Below, piece after piece: positions 22,718 to 30,030 of a stretch of DNA of 51,464 bases. Both the position numbers and the translations under genes were made by a program. Source of the stretch: F23-B02 sp045599385 (lineage in GTDB: Bacteria > Bacillota > Clostridia > Oscillospirales > Oscillospiraceae); contig JAZRVW010000005.1 of assembly GCA_045599385.1 (NCBI GenBank), forward strand, positions 1 to 51,464, written 5' to 3'. Under the pieces are notes generated by a model. That model was not told where the DNA came from, ran no database searches, and worked only from the letters and a program-made list of their open reading frames with translations. Every line of letters starts with the position of its first letter. Position 1 is the first letter of the stretch.

Positions 22718-23713
22718 ATGGAAAACAAAACGCTTTTGAAAATTTATTCTGCGGATATTCCCGATTTTCTGTTAGACGCCGCAGAAACCGACATCATGCA
22801 AAGGCTCAGAAACGTGGGCATGAACTGCGGCTGCGAATACACTTCGTTTCCGCGCTTTAAAAGCATCGGCGGCTACTCGCGCTTTGACCACAGCCTCGGC
22901 GTTGCGCTGATTGTGTGGCGCTTTACCCATGACAAAGCCCAGACTCTTGCGGGACTTCTGCACGATGTTTCAACACCCACCTTTGCCCACGTCATAGACT
23001 TTCTGCGGGGCGACCATCTGACGCAGGAGGCAACGGAGGACGGCACGGCGCTTATAATCGAGGGCGCTGCGGAAATGCAGAAAATTCTGCGAGAAAACGG
23101 CCTCTGCACAGACGATGTCTGCGACTACCACCGCTATCCCGTGGCGGACAACGATGCTCCCCGACTTTCCGCCGACAGACTTGAATACTCCCTCGGCAAT
23201 ATGCTTAACTACGGAATACGCGGCATTTCCGACGCGGCGGAATATTTCCGCGACCTCACGCTGACAGAAAACGAGGACGGGGAAACGGAGCTTGCTTTCA
23301 CCCATTACGATGCCGCCGCAGGCTTTGCGGAGGCGGCTCTGGAATGCTCGAAAATCTACGTTTCCGACGAGGACCGCTATGCCATGCAGTCCCTTGCGGA
23401 GCTTGTGGGCAGCGCGGTGCGCGGCGGCGTAATTTCGGAAAATGATTTGTACGGAACCGAGCCTGAGTTAATCGAAAAGCTGCTGAAAAATCCCGAATAC
23501 GCGGAGCGCTGGAACGCCTTTTGCGCCATGAGCAAAATGTCGGTGTCAACACATGATGAGGGCGGAGCATGGAGAAAAATCTTCGCCAAAAAGCGCTGCA
23601 TCGACCCGCTTGTTGCAGGACTCGGCAGAGTGTCCCTGCTGGACGGCGCTTTCGGAAAAAAGCTCTGTGATTTCAGAAATCATCCGCAGGACTACTGGAT
23701 AAAAGGATATTGA
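22718..23713 (+). CDS. HD-domain phosphohydrolase
   Basis: This 331-residue metal-dependent phosphohydrolase shows the HD-superfamily pattern. FDHSLGVALIVW (first His) is at about 52-63, LLHDVSTPTFAHVIDF (the HD pair) at about 81-96, and a later conserved RLSADRLEYSLG at about 149-160. The layout resembles dGTPase/SAMHD1-like or YfbR-like nucleotidases, but the substrate is unknown. The first residues MENKTLLKIYSADIP and the R-L-R-N-V-G stretch before the first His are typical of HD proteins of the dNTPase branch. It follows DUF3592 closely and ends at a bidirectional terminator. Confidence 0.82.
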   Translation: MENKTLLKIYSADIPDFLLDAAETDIMQRLRNVGMNCGCEYTSFPRFKSIGGYSRFDHSLGVALIVWRFTHDKAQTLAGLLHDVSTPTFAHVIDFLRGDHLTQEATEDGTALIIEGAAEMQKILRENGLCTDDVCDYHRYPVADNDAPRLSADRLEYSLGNMLNYGIRGISDAAEYFRDLTLTENEDGETELAFTHYDAAAGFAEAALECSKIYVSDEDRYAMQSLAELVGSAVRGGVISENDLYGTEPELIEKLLKNPEYAERWNAFCAMSKMSVSTHDEGGAWRKIFAKKRCIDPLVAGLGRVSLLDGAFGKKLCDFRNHPQDYWIKGY

Positions 23714-23725
23714 AAGCTGCAGAAC

Positions 23726-23756
23726 AAAACCCCGTGAATCTCACGGGGTTTGTTTT
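23726..23756. terminator. Bidirectional terminator
   Basis: A stem aaaaccccgtga/tcacggggttt (23726-23737/23741-23751) is shared by the HD gene and the converging 51-residue gene; its plus-strand T tract runs into that gene's stop codon. Confidence 0.85.
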
Positions 23757-23910
23757 ATTCTTCGTTTTCTTCGGTTTCCGTCAGGTCAATATCCGCAAAG
23801 GTGTTGTCCCTGCGGGACAGCTTTGCACCCACGGCCTTCATGCCCTTAAGGCAGAGTGTCGAAACGGCGCTCAGCAGCGCAAGCGCAAGCGCGGCCTCTT
23901 TTTTCTTCAT
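23755..23910 (-). CDS. Small protein, 51 residues, hydrophobic N-terminus and acidic tail
   Basis: After MKKKE comes a hydrophobic segment AALALALLSAVSTLCL (about 6-21), then KGMKAVGAKLSRRD, and an acidic end (LTETEENEE). This looks like a single-pass small membrane protein or a short secreted-type peptide; the family is not recognised. A GGGAGGAG site lies seven bases upstream of ATG 23910. A palindrome ctgttt-cat-aaacag at 23970-23984 lies upstream and could be an operator. Its stop abuts a shared terminator. Confidence 0.5.
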   Translation of the reverse strand: MKKKEAALALALLSAVSTLCLKGMKAVGAKLSRRDNTFADIDLTETEENEE

Positions 23911-24064
23911 TTTACTCCTCCCTTTCAAAAGAACGTAAAAGCTTCATCGGTGAATGTATCAGCAACATACTGTTTCATAAACAGGCTTCCGTAATTCTGT
24001 TTTGTTCAGATGATATTATTATACCGTTGTTTCCGCGCTCTGACAAGACGGCAATTACGGCCAT

Positions 24065-24093
24065 TTGACAAACCGACGCTTCTGGCATAAAAT
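24065..24093 (+). promoter_or_regulatory. Consensus sigmaA promoter of the MATE gene
   Basis: TTGACA (24065-24070) and TAAAAT (24088-24093) are spaced exactly 17 bp. Confidence 0.85.
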
Positions 24094-24123
24094 ATTGAAC
24101 AACAATTATTCAGAGTGTGTATT

Positions 24124-25485
24124 ATGTTAGACGCAAAGAAAACCGCAATTTTTGAAACAATGCCCATTCCGCAGGCTGTGGCAAGGCTGGGCGTTCCCAC
24201 CGTAATAAGCTGTCTTGTGATGGTGCTTTACAACCTTGCCGACACCTACTTTGTGGGCTTCATAAACAGTCCGGCGCAGACTGCGGCGGTGACCTACGCA
24301 GGTCCCGTTCTGCTGGCCTTCAACGCCGTCAACAATCTTTTCGGCACCGGCTGCTCCAGCCTTATGAGCCGCGCTCTCGGCATAAAGGATTACGACACGG
24401 TAAAGCGCACCTCCGCCTTCGGATTTTACTCCGCAATCCTCTGCGGTCTGCTGTTTTCTCTCGCAAGCGTTGTGTTCCAGCCCCAGCTTCTGAATCTGCT
24501 GGGTGTTGACAAAAACGCGGAGCTTGCCACAAAGCAGTATATGTTCTGGACGGTGACTCTCGGCGCCGCACCCGCGATTTTAAACGTTGTGCTGTCCTTT
24601 ATGATTCGCTCCGAGGGCTCCTCGGCTCAGGCAAGCGTCGGCGTTATAAGCGGCTGTGTGCTGAATGTAATTCTCGACCCGATTTTCATTATGCCCTGGG
24701 GACTCGACATGGGTGCCGCAGGTGCGGGCTGTGCAACCTTCATCTCCAACTGCGTCGCCTGTCTCTACTTCTTCGTGTTCCTCACCGTGAAACGCAAAAG
24801 CACCTTCGTCTGCGTAAGTCCGAAGATGTTCGGCTTCAGAAAAGCCATCGTCCTCGGCGCATTTGCCGTGGGCATTCCCGCCGCAATCCAGAACCTTCTC
24901 AACGTGACGGGCATGACCGTTCTCAACAACCTCACCGCGCCCTTCGGCACCGCGGCGGTTGCCGCCATGGGCATCACCCACAAGGTCAACATGGTTCCCA
25001 TGTACATCTCCATGGGACTCGGCCAGGGAATCATGCCTCTTGTAGGCTACAACTACTCAAGCGGCAACGGGGAGCGAATGAAAAAATCCATTCTCTTCAC
25101 CCTGAAGCTCACCGTAATTTTCATCGTCACCGCAACGGTGCTTTATTTTATTTTCTCCGACGGGATTATCCGTCTGTTCATGAAGGATAAGGACATCGTT
25201 TCCTACGGCGGAAGCTTCCTCCGGGGCTTCTGTCTGGGGCTTCCCTTCCTTGCGGTTGACTTCCTTGCCGTCGGCATTTTCCAGGCCGTCGGCATGGGAA
25301 AGGAATCCCTCATCTTCGCAATTCTGCGCAAGGTGGCGCTTGAGATTCCCGCGCTTATCATTCTCAACAGGCTGTGGCCCCTTTATGGCATGGCTTACTC
25401 CCAGCTCGTTGCGGAATTTGTTCTGTGCGGCGCCGCAATATTCGTTCTCCTGCGGCTGTTTAAAAGAGTTGAAAACAAAAAATAA
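24124..25485 (+). CDS. MATE-family multidrug/toxin exporter
   Basis: This 453-residue transporter has 12 predicted helices in two pseudo-symmetric halves. It extrudes cationic compounds using Na+ or H+. The N-terminal MPIPQAVARLGVPTVISCLVMVLYNLADTYFVG and the loop NLFGTGCSSLMSRALG are characteristic, as are the matching second-half motifs (MGLGQGIMPLVGYNYSSGN near residue 300). ATG 24124 is chosen; GTG 24115 would give three extra residues. The ribosome binding site is weak although the promoter is strong. No linked MarR/TetR regulator is visible. Confidence 0.93.
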   Translation: MLDAKKTAIFETMPIPQAVARLGVPTVISCLVMVLYNLADTYFVGFINSPAQTAAVTYAGPVLLAFNAVNNLFGTGCSSLMSRALGIKDYDTVKRTSAFGFYSAILCGLLFSLASVVFQPQLLNLLGVDKNAELATKQYMFWTVTLGAAPAILNVVLSFMIRSEGSSAQASVGVISGCVLNVILDPIFIMPWGLDMGAAGAGCATFISNCVACLYFFVFLTVKRKSTFVCVSPKMFGFRKAIVLGAFAVGIPAAIQNLLNVTGMTVLNNLTAPFGTAAVAAMGITHKVNMVPMYISMGLGQGIMPLVGYNYSSGNGERMKKSILFTLKLTVIFIVTATVLYFIFSDGIIRLFMKDKDIVSYGGSFLRGFCLGLPFLAVDFLAVGIFQAVGMGKESLIFAILRKVALEIPALIILNRLWPLYGMAYSQLVAEFVLCGAAIFVLLRLFKRVENKK

Positions 25486-25511
25486 GAGGCTCACAGAGCC
25501 TCTTATTTTTT
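25477..25511. terminator. Bidirectional terminator covering both stop codons
   Basis: A stem aaaaaataagaggctc with gagcctcttatttttt spans 25477-25511. It includes the TAA of the MATE gene and the stop of the O-acetyltransferase gene on the other strand. Confidence 0.9.
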
Positions 25512-26162
25512 GTTCTTTATTATGCTTTTCCAGTCGTCTCCGCCCTCTTTGACGACCTCCCAGGCTTCGTCATCGAAGACTCTGTCCTTGAAATAATACT
25601 TCATGTCCTCGTCGGTAATCTCGCGTATTACCCTGCAGGGAACGCCCGCGGCAATGACGTTGTCGGGAATGTCCTTATTGACAACGGAGCCCGCGCCGAT
25701 GGTGACATTGTTGCCGATGTGAACGCCGGGGAGAACGATCGTTCCCGCGCCAAGCCACACATTGTCGCCGATGGTGATGTCGATGCCGTACTCATAGTGG
25801 GTGTTGCGTGCCTGAGGGTGTACTGGGTGGCCCGCGGTGGTGATTGTGACATTGGGGCCGATCTGCGCGTTGTCGCCGATGGTAACCCTGCCCACGTCAA
25901 GCACCGTGAAACCCGTGTTGGCATAGAAGTTGTCGCCGAGATAGAGGTTTTTGCCGTAGTCGCAGGAGAAGGGCGGCTCAATATACGCAAAGCCCTTGCG
26001 GTGAACGCCCATGCGCTTGAGGAGGTAGTTTGCACGCGGCAGGTTGAAGGAAATCATGCGGCGGTATTTGCGCACAAACCACTTTGCCTTGAACTGCTTT
26101 ATAACAAGCTTTGTGTCGGAGATATACGCCATGTTTTTCAGGCGGCGGGTATCGTTGTCCAT
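25503..26162 (-). CDS. Sugar O-acetyltransferase, LacA/Maa/NodL-like left-handed beta-helix
   Basis: This 219-residue acetyl-CoA-dependent acetyltransferase has an N-terminal Mac-type helical region, then hexapeptide repeats (VTIGDNAQIGPNVTI, ITIGDNVWLGAGTIV, VHIGNNVTIGAGSVV) forming a left-handed beta-helix. The catalytic histidine is in TTAGHPVHPQARN near residue 116. AAGVPCRVIREIT closes the helix as in the family. It acetylates a hydroxyl of a sugar such as maltose or a galactoside; the sugar is not defined. A GAGAGGTG site precedes ATG 26162. It has its own promoter at 26191-26219. Confidence 0.9.
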   Translation of the reverse strand: MDNDTRRLKNMAYISDTKLVIKQFKAKWFVRKYRRMISFNLPRANYLLKRMGVHRKGFAYIEPPFSCDYGKNLYLGDNFYANTGFTVLDVGRVTIGDNAQIGPNVTITTAGHPVHPQARNTHYEYGIDITIGDNVWLGAGTIVLPGVHIGNNVTIGAGSVVNKDIPDNVIAAGVPCRVIREITDEDMKYYFKDRVFDDEAWEVVKEGGDDWKSIIKNKK

Positions 26163-26190
26163 ATTACACCTCTCTTTTGTTTATGCGGTA

Positions 26191-26255
26191 AGTTTATCAT
26201 AACGCACACTTTCCTGCAAGCTGTTCTTTAAAATTCCGTGAGGCTGTGATATAAT
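26191..26255. promoter_or_regulatory. Divergent promoters of the O-acetyltransferase and SpoU genes
   Basis: Minus strand: TTGCAG (26214-26219) and TAAACT (26191-26196), spacer 17. Plus strand: TATAAT at 26250-26255 with a weak TTTAAA 17 bp upstream. Confidence 0.55.
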
Positions 26256-26286
26256 CGGGCCAGCTTTATTATTCGGAGAAAAAACA

Positions 26287-27111
26287 ATGGCAAACGTAAT
26301 AGAAATAACCGACTTCAACGCGCCCGAGCTTGACATTTACGCAAGGCTTACGGAGGCGCAGCTTTTAAACTATGAGGCGCCCAAGGGCGGCCTCTTCATC
26401 GCCGAAAGTCCCAAGGTAATCGAGCGTGCTTTGGACTTCGGCTGTGAGCCCGTTTCCATGCTCATGGAGCGCGGTCACGTTGAAACCCAGGCGAAAGATG
26501 TCATCGCCCGCTGCGGCGACATTCCCGTTTTCGTTTCCGACCTTGACATTCTCACGCAGATTACGGGCTTCAAGCTTGTGCGCGGCGTACTCTGCGCCAT
26601 GAAGCGCCCTCCCGAAACCACGGTGGAGGAAATCTGCAAAGACGCTCGGCGCATCGCCGTTCTTGAAAACGTGGTCAATCCCACAAACCTGGGCGCGATT
26701 TTCCGCTCTGCCGCGGCGCTGGGCGTTGACGCCGTTGTGCTGACTCCCGCCTGCACCGACCCCCTGTACCGCAGAAGCGTACGCGTCAGCATGGGAACGG
26801 TGTTTCAGGTGCCCTGGGCATACGTGGGAAAGTACGTTGACGAATGGCCGCACCCGGGTCTTGACGTGCTGAAAAGCATGGGCTTCAAGACCGCCGCCAT
26901 GGCGCTTTCCGACAAGTCCGTAAGCATTGACGACCCCGCGCTCATGGCGGAGGAAAAGCTTGCAATCGTCCTCGGCACCGAGGGCGACGGACTTGTGGAG
27001 GAAACCATTGCCGACTGCGACTACACAGTGAAGATTCCCATGTACCACGGGGTTGATTCCCTGAACGTTGCGGCGGCCTCCGCCGTTGCCTTCTGGCAGC
27101 TTTGCAGATAA
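26287..27111 (+). CDS. TrmH/SpoU-family RNA 2'-O-methyltransferase
   Basis: This 274-residue SPOUT (trefoil-knot) methyltransferase carries all three motifs. Motif 1 is NPTNLGAIFRSAAALG at about 137-152, motif 2 is AIVLGTEGDGL, and motif 3 is KIPMYHGVDSLNVAAASAVAF. The N-terminal substrate-binding domain opens with YARLTEAQLLNYEAPKGGLFIAESPKVIERAL, common in rRNA-type members. The RNA target cannot be told from sequence. Confidence 0.92.
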   Translation: MANVIEITDFNAPELDIYARLTEAQLLNYEAPKGGLFIAESPKVIERALDFGCEPVSMLMERGHVETQAKDVIARCGDIPVFVSDLDILTQITGFKLVRGVLCAMKRPPETTVEEICKDARRIAVLENVVNPTNLGAIFRSAAALGVDAVVLTPACTDPLYRRSVRVSMGTVFQVPWAYVGKYVDEWPHPGLDVLKSMGFKTAAMALSDKSVSIDDPALMAEEKLAIVLGTEGDGLVEETIADCDYTVKIPMYHGVDSLNVAAASAVAFWQLCR

Positions 27112-27136
27112 ATATTAAAAAATTCTTCGTAAGGTA

Positions 27137-27167
27137 TTGCTTGTGACGCTGCGTAATGGTGTAAAGT
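27137..27167 (+). promoter_or_regulatory. MerR-type promoter with 19-bp spacer
   Basis: TTGCTT (27137-27142) and TAAAGT (27162-27167) are 19 bp apart, the over-long spacing typical of MerR-controlled promoters. A small palindrome acgc-t-gcgt (27146-27154) lies inside. This suggests autoregulation of the operon by its first gene. Confidence 0.5.
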
Positions 27168-27190
27168 GGTGTCATGGAGGTGAAACGGCC

Positions 27191-27922
27191 ATGTCGGAAT
27201 ACACAACGGGCGAGCTTGCAAAGCTCTGCGGCGTGACGGTGCGCACGGTGCAGTATTACGATTCCCGCGGCATACTGATTCCCGCAAGCCTCAGTGAAGG
27301 CGGCAGGCGGCTGTATTCCGAGGACGACCTGCGGAAGCTGAAAATCATCTGCTTTCTGCGCGAAATCGGACTTTCCATAGACAGCATCTCAAAGCTTCTC
27401 GCCGAGGAAAATCCCGAAAACGCAATCAGGCTTCTGCTTGAGCAGCAGGAGGCGCTTCTGCGCGATGAGCTTTCGGAGAAAAAGGAAAAGCTTGAAAAGC
27501 TCACGGAGCTGAAAAAAGGTCTGCGCAGATATGAAAATCCCGACCCTCAGCACATAGGCGACGTAGCCCGCCTCATAGAAGACAAAAAGGCGCTCAAGGG
27601 CATGCGCGCAAGAATAATCGCCATAGGACTTGTTGCGGACATCATCGAATGGGTTACGGTTCTGCTGTGGATTTTTACGGGAACATGGTGGCCCTTTGCG
27701 GTGGGAATGCCCATTGTCATTGCCATCTGCGTATGGATAAGCAGGTTCTATTTCGACAGCGTCGATTACATCTGTCCCGAATGCCACACGGTGTTTAAAC
27801 CCGTTTTCAAGGAAGCCTTCTGGGCGCGCCATACATTCACAGCGCGCAGGCTTACCTGCCCCCAGTGCAGCCACTTCGGCTTCTGTGTTGAAACCTACGG
27901 AAAGGAGAACAGCAATGCCTGA
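27191..27922 (+). CDS. MerR-family regulator with a transmembrane and zinc-ribbon extension
   Basis: This 243-residue protein has three parts: a MerR winged helix at residues 1-70 (TTGELAKLCGVTVRTVQYYDSRGIL), a long coiled coil (about 75-120), and a hydrophobic region of one or two helices (about 140-185). A CPEC...CPQC zinc ribbon (about 196-232) closes the protein. A membrane-bound MerR regulator is unusual and suggests sensing at the membrane. GGAGGTG precedes ATG 27191. It leads a four-gene operon (merR, PLDc_N protein, ABC ATPase, ABC permease), so it probably controls an exporter that responds to a membrane-active compound. Confidence 0.85.
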   Translation: MSEYTTGELAKLCGVTVRTVQYYDSRGILIPASLSEGGRRLYSEDDLRKLKIICFLREIGLSIDSISKLLAEENPENAIRLLLEQQEALLRDELSEKKEKLEKLTELKKGLRRYENPDPQHIGDVARLIEDKKALKGMRARIIAIGLVADIIEWVTVLLWIFTGTWWPFAVGMPIVIAICVWISRFYFDSVDYICPECHTVFKPVFKEAFWARHTFTARRLTCPQCSHFGFCVETYGKENSNA

Positions 27923-28118
27923 TATCAAAGAATACCTTCCTTTCATCATTCCCCTTGTTATCGCGGAGCTTGCGCTTATGGGCTATACCCTTTATCACAT
28001 TTTCACCCACGAGCATTACAAGCGCGGCACCCGCACTCTGTGGACAATTGTTGCCGTTATCGGCATGGAGTTTATAGGACCCATACTCTATTTCCTTCTG
28101 GGCAAGGAGGAGGACTGA
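27915..28118 (+). CDS. PLDc_N (phospholipase D N-terminal-like) membrane protein
   Basis: This 67-residue protein has two hydrophobic helices (about 7-26 and 41-62) and the family ending FIGPILYFLLGKEED. The PLDc_N domain forms the membrane anchor of cardiolipin synthases, but here it stands alone, as often seen beside ABC exporter genes. It overlaps merR by 8 bases and is 1 base from the ABC ATPase gene, so it belongs to the same operon. AAAGGAG lies before ATG 27915. Confidence 0.85.
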   Translation: MPDIKEYLPFIIPLVIAELALMGYTLYHIFTHEHYKRGTRTLWTIVAVIGMEFIGPILYFLLGKEED

Positions 28119-28119
28119 C

Positions 28120-29013
28120 ATGCTCCGCATAGAAAATCTCGAAAAGCGCTTCGGGGACAAGGAAGTGCTGAAGGGTCTTTCCATGACCGTTCCCGAGCAC
28201 AGCGTTTTCGGCTTTGTGGGCAAAAACGGCGCGGGCAAAACCACCACCATGAAAACCGTTCTCGGTCTTCTGAAGGCCGACGGCGGAGAAATCTTCGTTG
28301 CGGGCGAAAAGGTGGTTTACGGTGAGACCGCAACAAACCGAAGCATCGGCTATCTTCCCGACGTTCCCGAGTTTTACGGATTTATGACAGCGGCGGAATA
28401 TCTCCGCTTCTGCGGCGAAATTTCGGGTATGGAAAAGACAGCTAACATTTCCCGCGGCGGCGAGCTTCTGGAGCTTGTGGGGCTTGCGGAGGAAAAGCAT
28501 CGCATAAAGGGCTTTTCCCGCGGCATGAAGCAGCGCCTCGGCATTGCGCAGGCGCTCCTCGGCAGTCCGAAGCTTCTTATATGCGACGAGCCCACCTCTG
28601 CCCTTGACCCCGTGGGCAGAAAGGAAATTCTCGACATTCTTTCCTCCGTCAGCAAGGAAACAACCGTGCTGTTTTCCACCCACATTCTCTCCGATGTGGA
28701 GCGTATATGCACCGATGTTGCCCTTCTTGACAAGGGTGTTATAAGCGTTCAGGGAAAGCTTGCCGACATAAAGGAAAAATACCGCAGGGACGAATATGTC
28801 CTCGAAACCGAAAACGAGAGCGCATTTCCCCTGCTTCTGCAAAGCTTCGGCGGCATGAGGAAAACCGAAAGAAACCGTCTTTCCTTCAACGAGGCGGAGC
28901 ACTCGTTTTTTGATGTGCTGAGCTTTATTTCCGCGCACAAAATCCCCGTAGTTAAAATCGAACGCAGCGAGCCTTCTCTCGAAGCTCTGTTCATGGAGGT
29001 GGTGGATAAATGA
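28120..29013 (+). CDS. ABC transporter ATP-binding protein (exporter type)
   Basis: This 297-residue ATPase has Walker A GKNGAGKT, the ABC signature FSRGMKQRLG, and Walker B LLICDEPTSALDP with the catalytic glutamate, followed by the switch histidine in FSTHILSD. About 75 C-terminal residues after the ATPase are typical of BcrA/CcmA-type drug or lantibiotic exporters. With the permease that follows (ATGA overlap) it forms an ABC-2 exporter. The GGAGG that ends the PLDc_N gene acts as its ribosome binding site. Confidence 0.93.
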   Translation: MLRIENLEKRFGDKEVLKGLSMTVPEHSVFGFVGKNGAGKTTTMKTVLGLLKADGGEIFVAGEKVVYGETATNRSIGYLPDVPEFYGFMTAAEYLRFCGEISGMEKTANISRGGELLELVGLAEEKHRIKGFSRGMKQRLGIAQALLGSPKLLICDEPTSALDPVGRKEILDILSSVSKETTVLFSTHILSDVERICTDVALLDKGVISVQGKLADIKEKYRRDEYVLETENESAFPLLLQSFGGMRKTERNRLSFNEAEHSFFDVLSFISAHKIPVVKIERSEPSLEALFMEVVDK

Positions 29014-29780
29014 AGTCACTTCTTGCCTTCATGAAAAAGGACTGGCTTGAGCAGCTGCGCTCGGGACGTCTTCTTCTGCTGGGCATAATTTTTGTCCTCT
29101 TCGGCATAATGAATCCTGCCATCGCAAAGCTCACGCCGTGGCTCATGGAAACGCTTTCGGACACCCTTGCGGAAAGCGGCATGACCGTCACCGCCGTTGA
29201 GGTTGACGCGCTGGATTCCTGGACGCAGTTTTTCAAAAACATACCCGTCGGACTCATAGTTTTCGTGCTGCTTGAGGGTGGCATTTTCACAAAGGAATAC
29301 CAGTCGGGCACCCTTGTGCTGTCGCTGACAAAGGGACTTGAACGCTGGAAGGTTGTTGCTTCAAAGGCCTCTGTGCTGTTTGTTCTCTGGTCGGCGTGCT
29401 ACTGGCTCTGCTTTGCCGTCACATACGGCTACAACGCATATTTCTGGGACAACGGCATTGCCTGCAGTCTGGGCTTTTCCGCTGTCTGCTGGTGGCTTGC
29501 AGGACTGTGGACAATTTCCCTCTCGGTGCTGTTTTCCGCCCTTGCGAAAACAAACACCGCCGTGCTTGCAGGTACGGGCGGCACATACCTTGCCGTATAT
29601 CTCCTGAGCCTTCTGCCAAAGCTCAGGGACTTCTGTCCCACGCTTCTCACGGAGGGCAGGGCGCTTGTTTACGGGGCGCTGAATGCGGAGGATTTTACCT
29701 GCGCAATAAGCGTTACGGTAATTTTCACGGCGCTGTGCATAGCTCTGAGCATTCCTGCGCTAAACAGAAAACAGATATAA
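29010..29780 (+). CDS. ABC-2 type permease
   Basis: This 256-residue membrane protein has about six helices: one N-terminal after an amphipathic KKDWLEQLRSG segment, one near residues 90-110, and four in the C-terminal half. It partners the ATPase of the same operon, with a 4-base overlap. The first helix is followed by a long outward loop (about residues 45-85: LTPWLMETLSDTLAESG), as in BcrB-like or YhfP-like subunits. Export of an antimicrobial or a lipid is possible, but the substrate is unknown. Confidence 0.88.
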   Translation: MKSLLAFMKKDWLEQLRSGRLLLLGIIFVLFGIMNPAIAKLTPWLMETLSDTLAESGMTVTAVEVDALDSWTQFFKNIPVGLIVFVLLEGGIFTKEYQSGTLVLSLTKGLERWKVVASKASVLFVLWSACYWLCFAVTYGYNAYFWDNGIACSLGFSAVCWWLAGLWTISLSVLFSALAKTNTAVLAGTGGTYLAVYLLSLLPKLRDFCPTLLTEGRALVYGALNAEDFTCAISVTVIFTALCIALSIPALNRKQI

Positions 29781-29811
29781 AAAACGCTGCATCTATGATG
29801 CAGCGTTTTTT
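29779..29811. terminator. Bidirectional terminator between the two ABC operons
   Basis: A 14-bp stem aaaaacgctgcatc/gatgcagcgttttt spans 29779-29810 and lies between converging operons. Confidence 0.9.
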
Positions 29812-29816
29812 CTTTT

Positions 29817-30029
29817 TCAGTCTTCGATTTTTGTGAAGCGCTGATATGTTTTTCCGTCGCGCTCTATAGTTTCAAGCCACATTGACGCAGGGCGCACCCA
29901 CACTCCGAAGTCGCCGTAGAGGGCGCGGTAAACAACCATTTCCTCCTCGGTTTCCGAGTGGCGCGCAAGGTACAGCACCTCATATTCCCTGCCTTTGAAG
30001 TGGCGGTATTTTCCCGGCTTGATTTCCAT
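29817..30029 (-). CDS. DUF1653 protein
   Basis: This 70-residue protein follows DUF1653 closely: GKYRHFKGREYEVLYLARHSETEEEMVVYRALYG, then VWVRPASMWLETIERDGK. It is a small beta-rich domain of unknown function. Two bases separate it from the upstream permease gene, so it is the last gene of the minus-strand ABC operon. Confidence 0.88.
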   Translation of the reverse strand: MEIKPGKYRHFKGREYEVLYLARHSETEEEMVVYRALYGDFGVWVRPASMWLETIERDGKTYQRFTKIED

Positions 30030-30030
30030 A

